NCBI RefSeq assembly: GCF_001017125.1
Contig: NZ_JXOJ01000004.1
Location: forward strand, 124,001 to 188,000
Direction of reading: 5' to 3'
DNA length: 64,000 bases
DNA from: Methanoculleus sediminis
GTDB lineage: Archaea > Halobacteriota > Methanomicrobia > Methanomicrobiales > Methanoculleaceae
The notes beneath the pieces were generated by a model, which worked only from the letters and a program-made list of their open reading frames with translations, did no database searches and was not told where the DNA came from. Positions 45,463-54,185 of the stretch are shown here, piece by piece; position 1 is the first letter of the stretch; each line of letters begins with the position of its first letter. A program made the translations under genes and the position numbers.

Positions 45463-45855
45463 ATGGGCGATTATATGGAACTGGCGCAACTTGCCGACAG
45501 CCTCTTTGAGGCAAGCGACGACGACGACGAGCTTCTCGCGAAGATACTGGATACGCTTGACGAAGAGACCCGGGGAGCGCTTCTCTCTTCCGACCTTCTC
45601 AACGCTTACCAGGTCTTTTACTACTACTTCCGGGAGACGCCGGACGAGCTGACGATGGAGCGGCTGCAGCTCCACGCGGCGTCCGACCTCGCACGGGGGC
45701 TCGTCATCGACGAGGTCGACCTCTACGAGGTGATCTTCTCGATGGAAGGCGGGGAGCCGGTCGTCACCCTCACCGACGGGGAGAATACGCTCGCACGGTT
45801 CAGCGGCCCGGAGGCATACGCAAAGATTGCCCTCTATATGGAGGAGTGCCTCTGA
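45463..45855 (+). CDS. Conserved-looking acidic hypothetical protein
   Basis: This 130-residue acidic protein (DDDDELLAKILDTLDEETR, YQVFYYYFRETPDELTMERL) is helical in the first half, with a C-terminal beta hairpin (EPVVTLTDGENTLARF). I recognise no family. ATG 45463 has GGTGGG upstream. Codon use is typical of the region. It is divergent from the trm56 operon and followed by an extragenic hairpin element. Confidence 0.68.
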   Translation: MGDYMELAQLADSLFEASDDDDELLAKILDTLDEETRGALLSSDLLNAYQVFYYYFRETPDELTMERLQLHAASDLARGLVIDEVDLYEVIFSMEGGEPVVTLTDGENTLARFSGPEAYAKIALYMEECL

Positions 45856-45866
45856 TGCGTCGGGCC

Positions 45867-46010
45867 GCCTTCGCGTGAATTGACGGCATAGGGATGATGA
45901 TGCGGTCTCACGCGAAGGCGCGAAGGCGCGAAGATTGTTGATTGTACCCCTACCTTCCCTTCGCGTCTTCGCGTGAGCTGACGGTACATAGGGATGGATG
46001 CGGTCTCACG
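45867..46010. repeat. Extragenic hairpin element with direct-repeat flanks
   Basis: The core hairpin runs 45908-45976: TCACGCGAAGGCGCGAAG pairs with the right end CTTCGCGTCTTCGCGTGA. Before and after it, the unit TCGCGTGA..TGACGG..ATAGGGATG..ATGCGGTCTCACG occurs twice (about 45870-45911 and 45968-46008), as if the element had duplicated in tandem and one copy decayed. It lies between convergent genes. Confidence 0.75.
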
Positions 46011-46029
46011 AAAATTGAAGCCAGTAGCA

Positions 46030-46746
46030 CTAAACCGGCGATCGGCCGACGGTGATCAGCCGTTCGTCCACTTTTGCCCGCACGATCGGCGGGAGGTCTC
46101 CCCATCGGACGACCGCGTCGCCGATGACGGCAAGCACGCCCCGGATACTCGTCCCCGGAAGGCCGTCGAGGACGGAGGTGTCGTCGGCCGCGATCCGGTT
46201 GCAGATCGCCGTCGCCCAGGCGTCCGCGGCGGCGACGTCGGGAGCGAAGACCGTCACGGCGTCGGCGGTGCCGAAACTGATCGACGGGCCCACCATCGCC
46301 GACGAAGTGCAGATGCCGAGGATCTCTTCCTGCGGAGGAACCCGGAACGCGAAGCGCCCGCTCAACGGTGATCCGCCCGCATAGATGCCGATCGTCACCT
46401 CGCGGTCGCTCACGAGAGCGATATCCCCGCCGTTGTCGACCAGGCCGAACGCCGCGCCGGCCTCGACCATCGCCTCCACCCCGGCCCGGGCTATGGCGCC
46501 CGCCACCGCCGCCATCGGCCCGACTCCCGCCTCCGCGGCTGCCCGGGCCATGCTCGCCGGGACGTTTGCAGGGTTCTTCGGGGTATATGGTTCGAACGTT
46601 GCCGAAAAATAGGGATCAACGGCGATCTGGCGCTCGACCTCCTGCCGGGCGGCCAGCATGCCGGATTTCGCCGCCTCGATATGCCCACGATCGTCCGCAA
46701 GGATCGTCGTGATCGTCTGCCGGAACTCGAAGTGCTCCCGGATCAT
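46030..46746 (-). CDS. UPF0280/COG2122 ApbE-like protein of homocysteine synthesis
   Basis: This 238-residue protein begins IREHFEFRQTITTILADD and has the ApbE-like fold with EAGAAFGLVDNGGDIAL and ICTSSAMVGPSISFGTADAV. In Methanosarcina the homologue (COG2122, MA1715) aids sulfide incorporation into homocysteine. It overlaps the NIL-ferredoxin stop by 4 nt, which itself overlaps the DUF39 gene by 4 nt, so all three are made together. I place the start at ATG 46746; the frame is open upstream but reads an antisense of the ferredoxin region. Confidence 0.9.
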   Translation of the reverse strand: MIREHFEFRQTITTILADDRGHIEAAKSGMLAARQEVERQIAVDPYFSATFEPYTPKNPANVPASMARAAAEAGVGPMAAVAGAIARAGVEAMVEAGAAFGLVDNGGDIALVSDREVTIGIYAGGSPLSGRFAFRVPPQEEILGICTSSAMVGPSISFGTADAVTVFAPDVAAADAWATAICNRIAADDTSVLDGLPGTSIRGVLAVIGDAVVRWGDLPPIVRAKVDERLITVGRSPV

Positions 46747-47141
46747 CCCTGTTGCGAGAGGGCGCCGTGCGGGCACGCCCGGATGCACTTGCCGCAGAGG
46801 ACGCAGCGCTCGGCGCTTACGACGAGCCGCCACTCCGCATCGAACGAGAAGACCTCCTGGGGGCAGACGCTGACGCACGCCCCGCAGTCGACGCACTCCT
46901 CCTCGTCGCGGACGACGGCGTTCTCCATCACGCGGACGGTGACCCCCATCTCCTCGAGGCGCCGCCGGACCAGGTCGGCGTCCTTATTCGGGACGTCGAT
47001 CAGCATCTCGCCGGCCATCGAGTCGATGTTGGCCTTCTCGACGTTGATGAGGACGCCGGTCTCCTTCACCACCCGGGCGATCACCGGTTCTCTTCCCGGG
47101 TCGGCTCTCCCTTTCCGGGAGAACGCCAGCAGGAGTTTCAT
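46743..47141 (-). CDS. NIL-domain 4Fe-4S ferredoxin of homocysteine synthesis
   Basis: This is a 132-residue protein. The N-terminal NIL domain (residues 5-75; PVIARVVKETGVLINVEKAN) is a ligand-binding ferredoxin-like fold also found in methionine transporters. Two [4Fe-4S] motifs follow: CVDCGACVSVCP and CVLCGKCIRACP. In Methanosarcina the orthologue (MA1822) acts with the DUF39 enzyme to turn aspartate semialdehyde and sulfide into homocysteine. The 4-nt overlaps at both ends show tight coupling. Confidence 0.93.
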   Translation of the reverse strand: MKLLLAFSRKGRADPGREPVIARVVKETGVLINVEKANIDSMAGEMLIDVPNKDADLVRRRLEEMGVTVRVMENAVVRDEEECVDCGACVSVCPQEVFSFDAEWRLVVSAERCVLCGKCIRACPHGALSQQG

Positions 47142-48646
47142 CGCCGCCGCCTCCCGCCGAAGAGTTTCCCGAGGTCGATCGCCGAGAGGATGCCCACCAC
47201 CCGGTTCGTCGCGTCCACCACGGGAAGGGCGCTGATGTTGTTTTGCTCCAGTTTCTGGGCGGCGACGTCCACCGGCTCGTCGGGCGTCGTCTTGATCACG
47301 TTCCGGGTCATGATGTCCTTCACCTGCCGCAGTTTCCCGTCCGTCACCACCGCCTTCGAGACGTCGTAGGTGGTGATGATCCCAACCAGTGCGCCGCTGC
47401 CGTCGAGGACCGGCAGGTGGTTCGTCTCGTCTTTGAGGAGCCGCTTTGCCGCCACCCGGATCTCCTCGTCCTCCGTGATGCTGATCACCTGCCGGTTCAT
47501 GATGTCGCGGACGCGGGGCGTGACGGCGGTCTCCCGCATCGGCCTCGCACGCTTTGCCGGGTCGATCCGGCGGGTGGGGAGCGCGAGTTCCATCTTCCCC
47601 CTCTCGATCCAGTCCTTGAGTTCCGTCGCGACCGCCCGGGCCCGGCGGTAACTGGAGAGCGACGACGTCCGGACGGTTTCGCCGCCGATCTCGACCGAAC
47701 CGCTCTTGAGGTCGGCGTAACTGACCTTCGCAAGCGACGGCCGGTCACGCCGCGGCGTGCCGAAATCGATTATATCGGTCAGGATATCCTCGTCCCGCAC
47801 CGCGGTGCTCCGGACGATCCCGGTATCGAGCACCGGTATCGGGATGCCGACGCCGACGTACATCGTCACGCCGTAGCCGTTCATCACCGCGGCGCGCAGG
47901 AACTCCTGGCGCATCTGCTTCATGTCCCCGGACACCATCAGGTTCCCGAATCCTCCCCCGGCGGAATGCTGGGTGCCTTCTCCGACGATCATGCCCTCCG
48001 CACCGGCGAGGAAGATCGGGACGCCGCTCCCGATGACCCGGAAGCCGGGGTCGTTAGCGAGCGGCGAGAGGGTTCCTGCGCCGGAGTAGGAGACGTTGCC
48101 GCACCGCGGGAGGAGCGTCCCCATGTAGGTGTTGAGCGTCCGGTCGGCGGCGTTCGAGGCTGCGTTGTAGCGCTGGAAGGCGTTTCTCGGGTTGACCATG
48201 ACCGCCTGGTTCATGTCCTCGAGCAGCAGTTCCGTCGTGATGCTCCGGCGCGGGTAGCAGTCGGTCCCGCGGGAGGTCGCCCGCAGTTCGACGGTGCCCC
48301 CCGCGACGAGTTCCTCGAGGACGTGGGCGCCGCCGTAGAGGCTGTCTTTGGACTCGGCTTCCTGGGTTGCGCCCAGGTAGGCGTCGACCGCCGCGATTCC
48401 TGCGTATGCTTCCACGTCGTTGAGCCAGACGCGCTCCATCCGGATCGGGGGGTCGGCGTGCCCGAAGTTGAAGAAAGCACCGGTAGAGCACATTGCCCCG
48501 AACGTCCCGGTCGTGACGACGTCGACCTCCGCCAGTGCCCCTTCCTCGCCCAGTTCGTCGACGATGCCCGGCATCTCTTCGGCGGTAACCACTCGTGCAC
48601 TACCGTCGCGTATCCGGGCATTGATGAGGTCGAGGGACTTTTCCAT
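47138..48646 (-). CDS. DUF39 homocysteine biosynthesis enzyme with CBS pair
   Basis: This 502-residue protein has a DUF39 (COG1900) domain at about residues 1-365 and two CBS domains at the C-terminus (TPRVRDIMNRQVISITEDE, VKDIMTRNVIKTTPDE). Conserved cysteines in FGAMCSTGAFFNFGH (about C53) and GTDCYPRRSI (about C130) fit a persulfide relay. Orthologues (MA1821) are needed for homocysteine formation from aspartate semialdehyde. The CBS pair, absent from some orthologues, suggests nucleotide or SAM control. A TATA box 20-30 bp upstream of ATG 48644-48646 implies a leaderless message. Confidence 0.94.
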   Translation of the reverse strand: MEKSLDLINARIRDGSARVVTAEEMPGIVDELGEEGALAEVDVVTTGTFGAMCSTGAFFNFGHADPPIRMERVWLNDVEAYAGIAAVDAYLGATQEAESKDSLYGGAHVLEELVAGGTVELRATSRGTDCYPRRSITTELLLEDMNQAVMVNPRNAFQRYNAASNAADRTLNTYMGTLLPRCGNVSYSGAGTLSPLANDPGFRVIGSGVPIFLAGAEGMIVGEGTQHSAGGGFGNLMVSGDMKQMRQEFLRAAVMNGYGVTMYVGVGIPIPVLDTGIVRSTAVRDEDILTDIIDFGTPRRDRPSLAKVSYADLKSGSVEIGGETVRTSSLSSYRRARAVATELKDWIERGKMELALPTRRIDPAKRARPMRETAVTPRVRDIMNRQVISITEDEEIRVAAKRLLKDETNHLPVLDGSGALVGIITTYDVSKAVVTDGKLRQVKDIMTRNVIKTTPDEPVDVAAQKLEQNNISALPVVDATNRVVGILSAIDLGKLFGGRRRR

Positions 48647-48663
48647 GAACGTATATTCATTTT

Positions 48664-48677
48664 GGAATATTTATAGG
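48664..48677 (-). promoter_or_regulatory. TATA box of the homocysteine operon
   Basis: On the minus strand this reads CCTATAAATATTCC, placed 18-31 bp before the start codon at 48646, so transcription should begin at or within a few bases of the ATG. No Shine-Dalgarno site is present, which supports leaderless initiation. Confidence 0.6.
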
Positions 48678-48792
48678 TGTTGATTATTACTTTAGGTAAT
48701 ATGGCGTCGGGATATGAACCCTGCCGGGAACGCTCAATCGGTAACATCCGGAAGATTTGCACTTCTCGAAAAAAGAGTGGGTTTTTTACGTA

Positions 48793-50091
48793 TCAGTCCC
48801 GCCTGCGCAGCGAGACGAGGAGTCCGAGGACACCGAGCGCGCCTACCGCGGCAAAGGGCGCCACGCCCGCGTGGGGTGCCTGGGTCGGCACGGGCGAGAG
48901 CGAGGCCGAGGCCGAGGCGGTGCTGCCGGCACCCACCTGAACGGTGGTCGACCAGTCGCTGTAGCCGCCGAGCGCCACCCTGACCGCGTGGGTGCCGGTG
49001 GCAATACCGTCGACGGTCAGCGGGGTGATGCCCTTATAGGCGTTGTCGATGTAGACCTCGGCCCCGGACGGGGAGGAGGTGACCGAGATCGAGCCCGTCG
49101 AGGTCGACTGGCCGGGCTGGAGCGTCGCGGTGACGTGGCTCGTGGTCGCCCCGCTGACGACGACCGATGTCGTGTAGTCCTGGTAGCCGGAGAGAGCAAC
49201 CCTCATGGTATGGGAGCCGACCGGGACGTTCGAGATAGCATACACTCCTGCCGTGGGGGTCTTGCCCTGGTACTTGTCGTCGAGGAAGATATCCGCGCCT
49301 GCCGGGTAGGAGACCACGTCGATGGCACCGGTGGTCTCGGAGGGGACGGCCGTCAGGTAGGCGTTGACGTAGCTGGTCACGCCGGGGCTCACGGTCACGC
49401 TCGACTTCCAGTCGTAGTAGCCGGAGAGATCGAGCTCGATGTTGTGCTTCTTCGCCGAGACGCTCGTGAGCGTCAGGGGCGTCCGGCCCTTGTAGGTTCC
49501 GTCCATGTAGACGTAGGCGCCGGAGGGGCTGGAGGTGACCTTGATCGACCCGTACTGCTCTATCGGCGTCAGGGTGAACTGCACGTTCGACTGCTGCCCG
49601 GCCCTGACCGTGACGGTGGCATAGTCCGGCTGGTAGCCCGAACGATCGCCCTCAAGCGAGTAGGTGCCGGGGACGAGGTTCTGGATCGTGAGCGGTGCAA
49701 CACCCTTGTACTGCCCGTTCAGGTAGACGGCCGCACCCGAGGGGCTCGAGGTGACGTGGATCGAACCGGCGGTCTCGACCGGCTGCAGCGTCGCGTAGAC
49801 GTTCACGGTCTCGCCCGCTGCGGGGTCCGAGGGAAGGCTGCCGGTGTAGGGCTGATAGCCGCTCTTCTCTACCCGGAAGGTGCTGTAGGGCGACCCGGTG
49901 GTGTAGACCGGGACGTCGAGCGCCCCTCCGTAGGTGGTACCTTTGTACTGTCCGTCAAAGTAGACATCGGCACCGTCGACGTTGCAGTGGACGCGGTACC
50001 ATCCTTCATCTCCTCCGATTTGCGCGGAAACGGCTGGGATGCCGGCGCAGAGAACGAGGAGCGTCATTCCAATAATAAGAGGTCTCAGCAT
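48793..50091 (-). CDS. PEGA-domain surface protein
   Basis: This 432-residue exported protein has a signal peptide (MLRPLIIGMTLLVLCAG), five PEGA repeats of about 70 residues (each with VTSSPSGAxVYxxGxYKGxTPLT and a SGYxxY strand) and a C-terminal membrane helix ending in SLRRRD. PEGA domains are beta-sandwiches found in S-layer and cell-surface proteins of methanogens. The first repeat is divergent (VHCNVDGADVYFDGQYKG). Glycosylation sites are few. A single gene: its promoter TCTTATAAAGG lies near 50175-50185 and a palindrome upstream of it at 50194-50216. Confidence 0.9.
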   Translation of the reverse strand: MLRPLIIGMTLLVLCAGIPAVSAQIGGDEGWYRVHCNVDGADVYFDGQYKGTTYGGALDVPVYTTGSPYSTFRVEKSGYQPYTGSLPSDPAAGETVNVYATLQPVETAGSIHVTSSPSGAAVYLNGQYKGVAPLTIQNLVPGTYSLEGDRSGYQPDYATVTVRAGQQSNVQFTLTPIEQYGSIKVTSSPSGAYVYMDGTYKGRTPLTLTSVSAKKHNIELDLSGYYDWKSSVTVSPGVTSYVNAYLTAVPSETTGAIDVVSYPAGADIFLDDKYQGKTPTAGVYAISNVPVGSHTMRVALSGYQDYTTSVVVSGATTSHVTATLQPGQSTSTGSISVTSSPSGAEVYIDNAYKGITPLTVDGIATGTHAVRVALGGYSDWSTTVQVGAGSTASASASLSPVPTQAPHAGVAPFAAVGALGVLGLLVSLRRRD

Positions 50092-50193
50092 GTTCTGCCT
50101 CCGAAAGGCGATGATCGAGTCTCGGTTTTTTTGAAGATAATTATTTCTATTCGATCCAGTCCAGATTCATCGCCTTTATAAGATAATCGCACA

Positions 50194-50216
50194 TTTGCTC
50201 TCAAAATTTGAGCAAA
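50194..50216. promoter_or_regulatory. Interrupted palindrome upstream of the PEGA gene promoter
   Basis: TTTGCTCTCAAAATTTGAGCAAA becomes a perfect 21-bp palindrome if the two bases TC at 50201-50202 are removed. It lies just upstream of the TATA element of the PEGA gene, the usual place for an archaeal activator site. Confidence 0.35.
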
Positions 50217-50351
50217 GTCACCCGGAAAATGAAAATTTATTCGAATGGATGAACCGGGCCGGGGGCGAACGGCCCCCGCCCCCGCATGGGTGGCGGTTCG
50301 GCGGCGGCCTCGTTCACCCTTTTATCCCGTGAGATCCATACGGGGTACTGT

Positions 50352-51062
50352 ATGGATATCGAGAGGTTCATCGCCGCATTGGAGCAGGTCGCTCCGCCCG
50401 AACTGGCCGAGGAGTACGATGCAGGGAGGATCGGCCTCGTCGTCGAGGGAAGAGAAGAGATCGGAACCGTCTGCTGTGCGCTCGATGCCACGCAGCGGGT
50501 GGTGGATGCCGCCGCTCATGCCGGCGCCGATATGCTGGTCGTCCACCATACGCCTCTCTGGAGCCCGGTCACGGCGGTCCGGGGGCCGACGTCCCGCCTG
50601 CTCCGGGCGCTTCTTGCCGCCGACATGAACCTCTACGTCATGCATACGAACTTCGACCACGCCGAGGGCGGCGTCAACGACGTCCTCGCGGCCCGGCTCG
50701 GTTTCACCGGAGTAGAGCGGATGGCCGCCGGCCTCGTCGGCGACTGCTCCCTCGATGCCCGGGAGATCGCCCGCCGGCTCCCGGGCGGGGGGATCCGCGT
50801 CTACGGCGAAGTAGGGACGATCCGGCGCCTCGCCGTCGTGGGCGGTGCAGGGTTTGACCCCGACCTGATCCGGGAGGCCGCCGGTCTCGGAGCGGAGGCC
50901 TTCCTCTCGGCGGAATTGAAGCACAGCGTGGCCCGTGCATCGCCCATGCCCTGCCTGGAGGCCACCCACTACGCTCTCGAGGCCCCGGCCATGGAGGCTC
51001 TCGCGGCCCGCATGGGGTGGCATTATATCCCTGATCCGCCACACGTAGTGGTAGTTCCATGA
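50352..51062 (+). CDS. Nif3-like dinuclear metal center protein
   Basis: This 236-residue protein belongs to the NIF3/YbgI family of ring-shaped hexamers with a two-metal site; a GTP-cyclohydrolase-I-like role has been suggested but not settled. Metal motifs are LVVHHTPLWSP, VMHTNFDHAEGGVND and LEATHYALEAPAMEAL. The start ATG 50352 gives MDIERFIAALEQVAPPELAE, the usual beginning. The stop is overlapped 4 nt by the SWIM gene. The operon is separated from the alaS promoter by 60 bp. Confidence 0.92.
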   Translation: MDIERFIAALEQVAPPELAEEYDAGRIGLVVEGREEIGTVCCALDATQRVVDAAAHAGADMLVVHHTPLWSPVTAVRGPTSRLLRALLAADMNLYVMHTNFDHAEGGVNDVLAARLGFTGVERMAAGLVGDCSLDAREIARRLPGGGIRVYGEVGTIRRLAVVGGAGFDPDLIREAAGLGAEAFLSAELKHSVARASPMPCLEATHYALEAPAMEALAARMGWHYIPDPPHVVVVP

Positions 51063-51376
51063 CGGGTATCTGGCAGAAGATGGAGCGCGACCGGATGCTG
51101 ACGCCGGAGTTCCGCGCCTGCATAGAGCGTGTCTACGGCGAGCGAGGGAGAAAAGCGCTCGAAGCCGTCGATGCAGGGCAGGTGAAGCGTTACCTGGATT
51201 TCTTCGTCGTGGTGGGCCGGAGCAGCGAGTATATCGTCGAAGGGGACTTCTGCACCTGCAGCGACTTTCTCTTCCGGGGGCGCGAATGCTGGCACATCCT
51301 TGCGGTGCGCATCGCCGAGCGGACGGGGTTATATGAATCCTACGATCTCTGGTATCAGGACACCTGGAAAACTTAA
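51059..51376 (+). CDS. SWIM zinc-finger protein
   Basis: This 105-residue protein has a helical N-terminal part and a SWIM zinc motif C-x-C-x9-C-x-H (CTCSDFLFRGRECWHILAV). SWIM fingers bind DNA or protein; stand-alone small ones in archaea are uncharacterised. ATGA overlap with the Nif3-like gene shows co-translation. alaS begins 61 bp downstream with its own TATA-like AATTTATG near 51416. Confidence 0.85.
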   Translation: MTGIWQKMERDRMLTPEFRACIERVYGERGRKALEAVDAGQVKRYLDFFVVVGRSSEYIVEGDFCTCSDFLFRGRECWHILAVRIAERTGLYESYDLWYQDTWKT

Positions 51377-51437
51377 ACAATCCGCACAAACAACTATATC
51401 GGTCACAATCATACCAATTTATGCTGCGTGATTTTCA

Positions 51438-54185
51438 ATGCTCGAGGAAGAATATACGCTCGATTATTTCAGGTCCGAAGGGTTTGAGCGGAAGGTCTGC
51501 AAGAGTTGCGGGGCGGCCTTCTGGACCCGGGACCCCGAACAAGAGTTCTGCGGCGACGCTCCGTGTGTAACGTATAACTTCATCGGCAACCCGGTCTTCA
51601 AACCCCATAACGTCAGCGAGATGCGGGAGGCGTTCCTCTCGTTCTTTGAGCGGCACGGTCATACACGCCTCGAACGATATCCCGTAGCCGCCCGGTGGAG
51701 AGACGATATCTACCTCACCATCGCGTCCATCGCCGATTTTCAGCCGTTCGTCACGAGCGGGGTCGTTCCCCCGCCGGCGAACCCGCTGACAATCTCCCAG
51801 CCCTGCATCCGCTTAAACGACCTCGACTCGGTCGGAAGGTCGGGACGCCACCTGACGCTCTTTGAGATGATGGCGCACCACGCCTTCAACACCCCGGAGG
51901 AGCAGATCTACTGGAAGGACGAGACGGTCGCCCTCTGCGACGAGTTCATCAAGTCCATCGGCGGCGATCCCGCCCGGGTCAGCTACAAGGAGCATCCCTG
52001 GTACGGCGGCGGGAACGCCGGAGCGTCCGTCGAGGTGCTCATCGGCGGCCTTGAGGTCGCGACGCTGGTCTTCATGAACCTCGGGCGGCAGAAGACCGAC
52101 CAGCCGCCCGTCGACGTGAACGGGGTGCCTTACTACCCGATGCGGCTGAATATCGTGGACACCGGCTACGGTCTTGAGCGGTTCGTCTGGGCCTCGAAGG
52201 GTTCGCCGACGATCTACGATGCGGTCTTCCCGGAGATGGTGAGCCGCCTGATGCGGTCCGCCCATCTCGAGGACCTCCTCGACAACCCGGAGTTCACGAA
52301 AATCATGGGGCTCAGCGCCCGATTCGCCGGGGTGATGGACATCTCCGGGACGAACCTCTACAACCTCCGGAGGAAGGTCGCCGAGGCGATCGACGTACCC
52401 GTCGATCGGCTCGAGCGGATCGTCGTTCCGATCGAGAAGGTCTACTCGATCGCCGACCACACCCGCTGCCTCGCCTACATGCTCGGGGACTGCATCGTCC
52501 CCTCGAACGTTCGCGAGGGCTACCTCGCACGGCTCGTGCTTCGCCGGACGCTCCGGATGATGAACGACCTCTCGATGAACGAGGATCTCGCCGACCTGAT
52601 CGAAGCACAGATGCAGGTCGTGGGGGTCGAGAACTTCGAGCAGGACGTGGATGCGGTCCGGGAGATCGTGGAGAGCGAGGAGGCGAGGTACGCGAGCACA
52701 CTCGAGCGCGGGGCCCGGATCGTCCAGAAGATCGCCCGGAACTACAGGGCAAAGAGTTCCCGGGTGCCCCTCGATGAGGTCATCACCCTCTACGACTCGC
52801 ACGGTATCCCGCCCGAGATGGTGAAGGAGGTCGCCGCCGCCGAGGGCGCCGTCGTGGAGATCCCCGACAACTTCTACTCGCTGATCGCCGAGACGCACTC
52901 GGAGGCGCAGAAGGAGGCGAGAGGAGAAGACCCGCTCGACGCCTACCGCGAGCGTGCGGTCTCTCTCCCCCCGACGAAGAAACTCTACTACGAGCTCCCG
53001 AACGAGGTCGAGTTCGAGGCGATGGTGCTGGACTACTTCGACGGGATGGCGGTGCTCGACCAGACGCTCTTCTACCCCGAGGGCGGCGGCCAGCCGTCCG
53101 ATACCGGCACCCTGGTGACGTCCGAGAACATGGTGCGGGTGGAGGAGGTCGTGAAACTCGGCGAGGTGATCCTCCACCGGGTCACGGGCGGTTGCCTCAA
53201 GCGCGGCGAACGGGTAAAGGGCATGGTGGACGAGGAACGCCGGTGGTCGCTGATGCGCCACCACACGGCGACCCACGTTCTCCTGCACGCCGCAAAGGAA
53301 GTGCTCGGCGTCCACGTGCACCAGGCGGGCGCCCAGAAGGGGAGCGAGGCTTCCCGCCTGGACATCCGGCACTACAAGCACATCACGCCCGACGAACTCA
53401 AGAGGATCGAGCTCGAGGCGAACCGGCTGGTCATGGCCGATACGCCGGTCTACGTCCACGTCGAGGAGCGGACGAAAGCCGAGCAGAAGTACGGGTTCTG
53501 CCTCTACCAGGGCGGCGTCCCGCCGGGCCGGGAGATCCGAACGGTGCAGGTCGGCGCCGACGTGCAGGCGTGTGCGGGAACGCACGTCCGGACGACCGGC
53601 GAGATCGGGCCGATCCGGGTCCTCGGCGTCGAGCATATCCAGGACGGCGTCGAGCGGCTGGTCTTTGCTGCCGGCATCGCCGCCGTGCATGCCGTGCAGC
53701 ACCTGGCCGACCTCCTCCAGGAGTCCGCCGACGTGGTGAGCGTCCAGCCCGGGAACCTGCCGGCGACGGTAGCAAGATTCTTCTCGGAGTGGAAGGAACA
53801 GAAGAAGGAGATTGAACGTCTCCAGAAGAAAGTGGTGGACCTCGAGATGCAGAATCTCGACGGCGAGGTTGTGGACGGGGTCAGGGTCGTCGTCAGAACG
53901 CTCGATGCGACCCATAAGGAACTCGTCGCACTCGCCACGACCGTCGCCGACGAGGGCGGCGTGGCGCTCTTTGCGTCAGGCGACGGCACCGTGAAGGTGG
54001 TGGCGACGTCGGGCGCCCCGACGGTGAACGCCGTCGATGTCGTGCGGGAGGTCTGCGGCATCCTCGGCGGGAAGGGCGGCGGCAAGCCGAACCTTGCGCA
54101 GGGCGCGGGTCCGGACGCTTCCCGTCTCGAAGAGGCGCTCGAGTACGGGCGCAACAGAATCATAGAAGCACTCCATGGCGAATGA
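51438..54185 (+). CDS. alaS: Alanyl-tRNA synthetase
   Basis: This 915-residue archaeal-type enzyme has an N-terminal zinc region (CKSCGAAFWTRDPEQEFCG), the class II catalytic core (SGRHLTLFEMMAHHAF, NAGASVEVLIGGLEVATLVF), the tRNA-recognition domain, an editing domain with HTATHVLLHAAKEVLG and CAGTHV, and a C-terminal DHH-like C-Ala domain. The archaeal N-terminal insertion MLEEEYTLDYFRSEGFERK is present. Family length is 890-920, so it is complete. Its end overlaps the next gene's start by 11 nt. Confidence 0.98.
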   Translation: MLEEEYTLDYFRSEGFERKVCKSCGAAFWTRDPEQEFCGDAPCVTYNFIGNPVFKPHNVSEMREAFLSFFERHGHTRLERYPVAARWRDDIYLTIASIADFQPFVTSGVVPPPANPLTISQPCIRLNDLDSVGRSGRHLTLFEMMAHHAFNTPEEQIYWKDETVALCDEFIKSIGGDPARVSYKEHPWYGGGNAGASVEVLIGGLEVATLVFMNLGRQKTDQPPVDVNGVPYYPMRLNIVDTGYGLERFVWASKGSPTIYDAVFPEMVSRLMRSAHLEDLLDNPEFTKIMGLSARFAGVMDISGTNLYNLRRKVAEAIDVPVDRLERIVVPIEKVYSIADHTRCLAYMLGDCIVPSNVREGYLARLVLRRTLRMMNDLSMNEDLADLIEAQMQVVGVENFEQDVDAVREIVESEEARYASTLERGARIVQKIARNYRAKSSRVPLDEVITLYDSHGIPPEMVKEVAAAEGAVVEIPDNFYSLIAETHSEAQKEARGEDPLDAYRERAVSLPPTKKLYYELPNEVEFEAMVLDYFDGMAVLDQTLFYPEGGGQPSDTGTLVTSENMVRVEEVVKLGEVILHRVTGGCLKRGERVKGMVDEERRWSLMRHHTATHVLLHAAKEVLGVHVHQAGAQKGSEASRLDIRHYKHITPDELKRIELEANRLVMADTPVYVHVEERTKAEQKYGFCLYQGGVPPGREIRTVQVGADVQACAGTHVRTTGEIGPIRVLGVEHIQDGVERLVFAAGIAAVHAVQHLADLLQESADVVSVQPGNLPATVARFFSEWKEQKKEIERLQKKVVDLEMQNLDGEVVDGVRVVVRTLDATHKELVALATTVADEGGVALFASGDGTVKVVATSGAPTVNAVDVVREVCGILGGKGGGKPNLAQGAGPDASRLEEALEYGRNRIIEALHGE

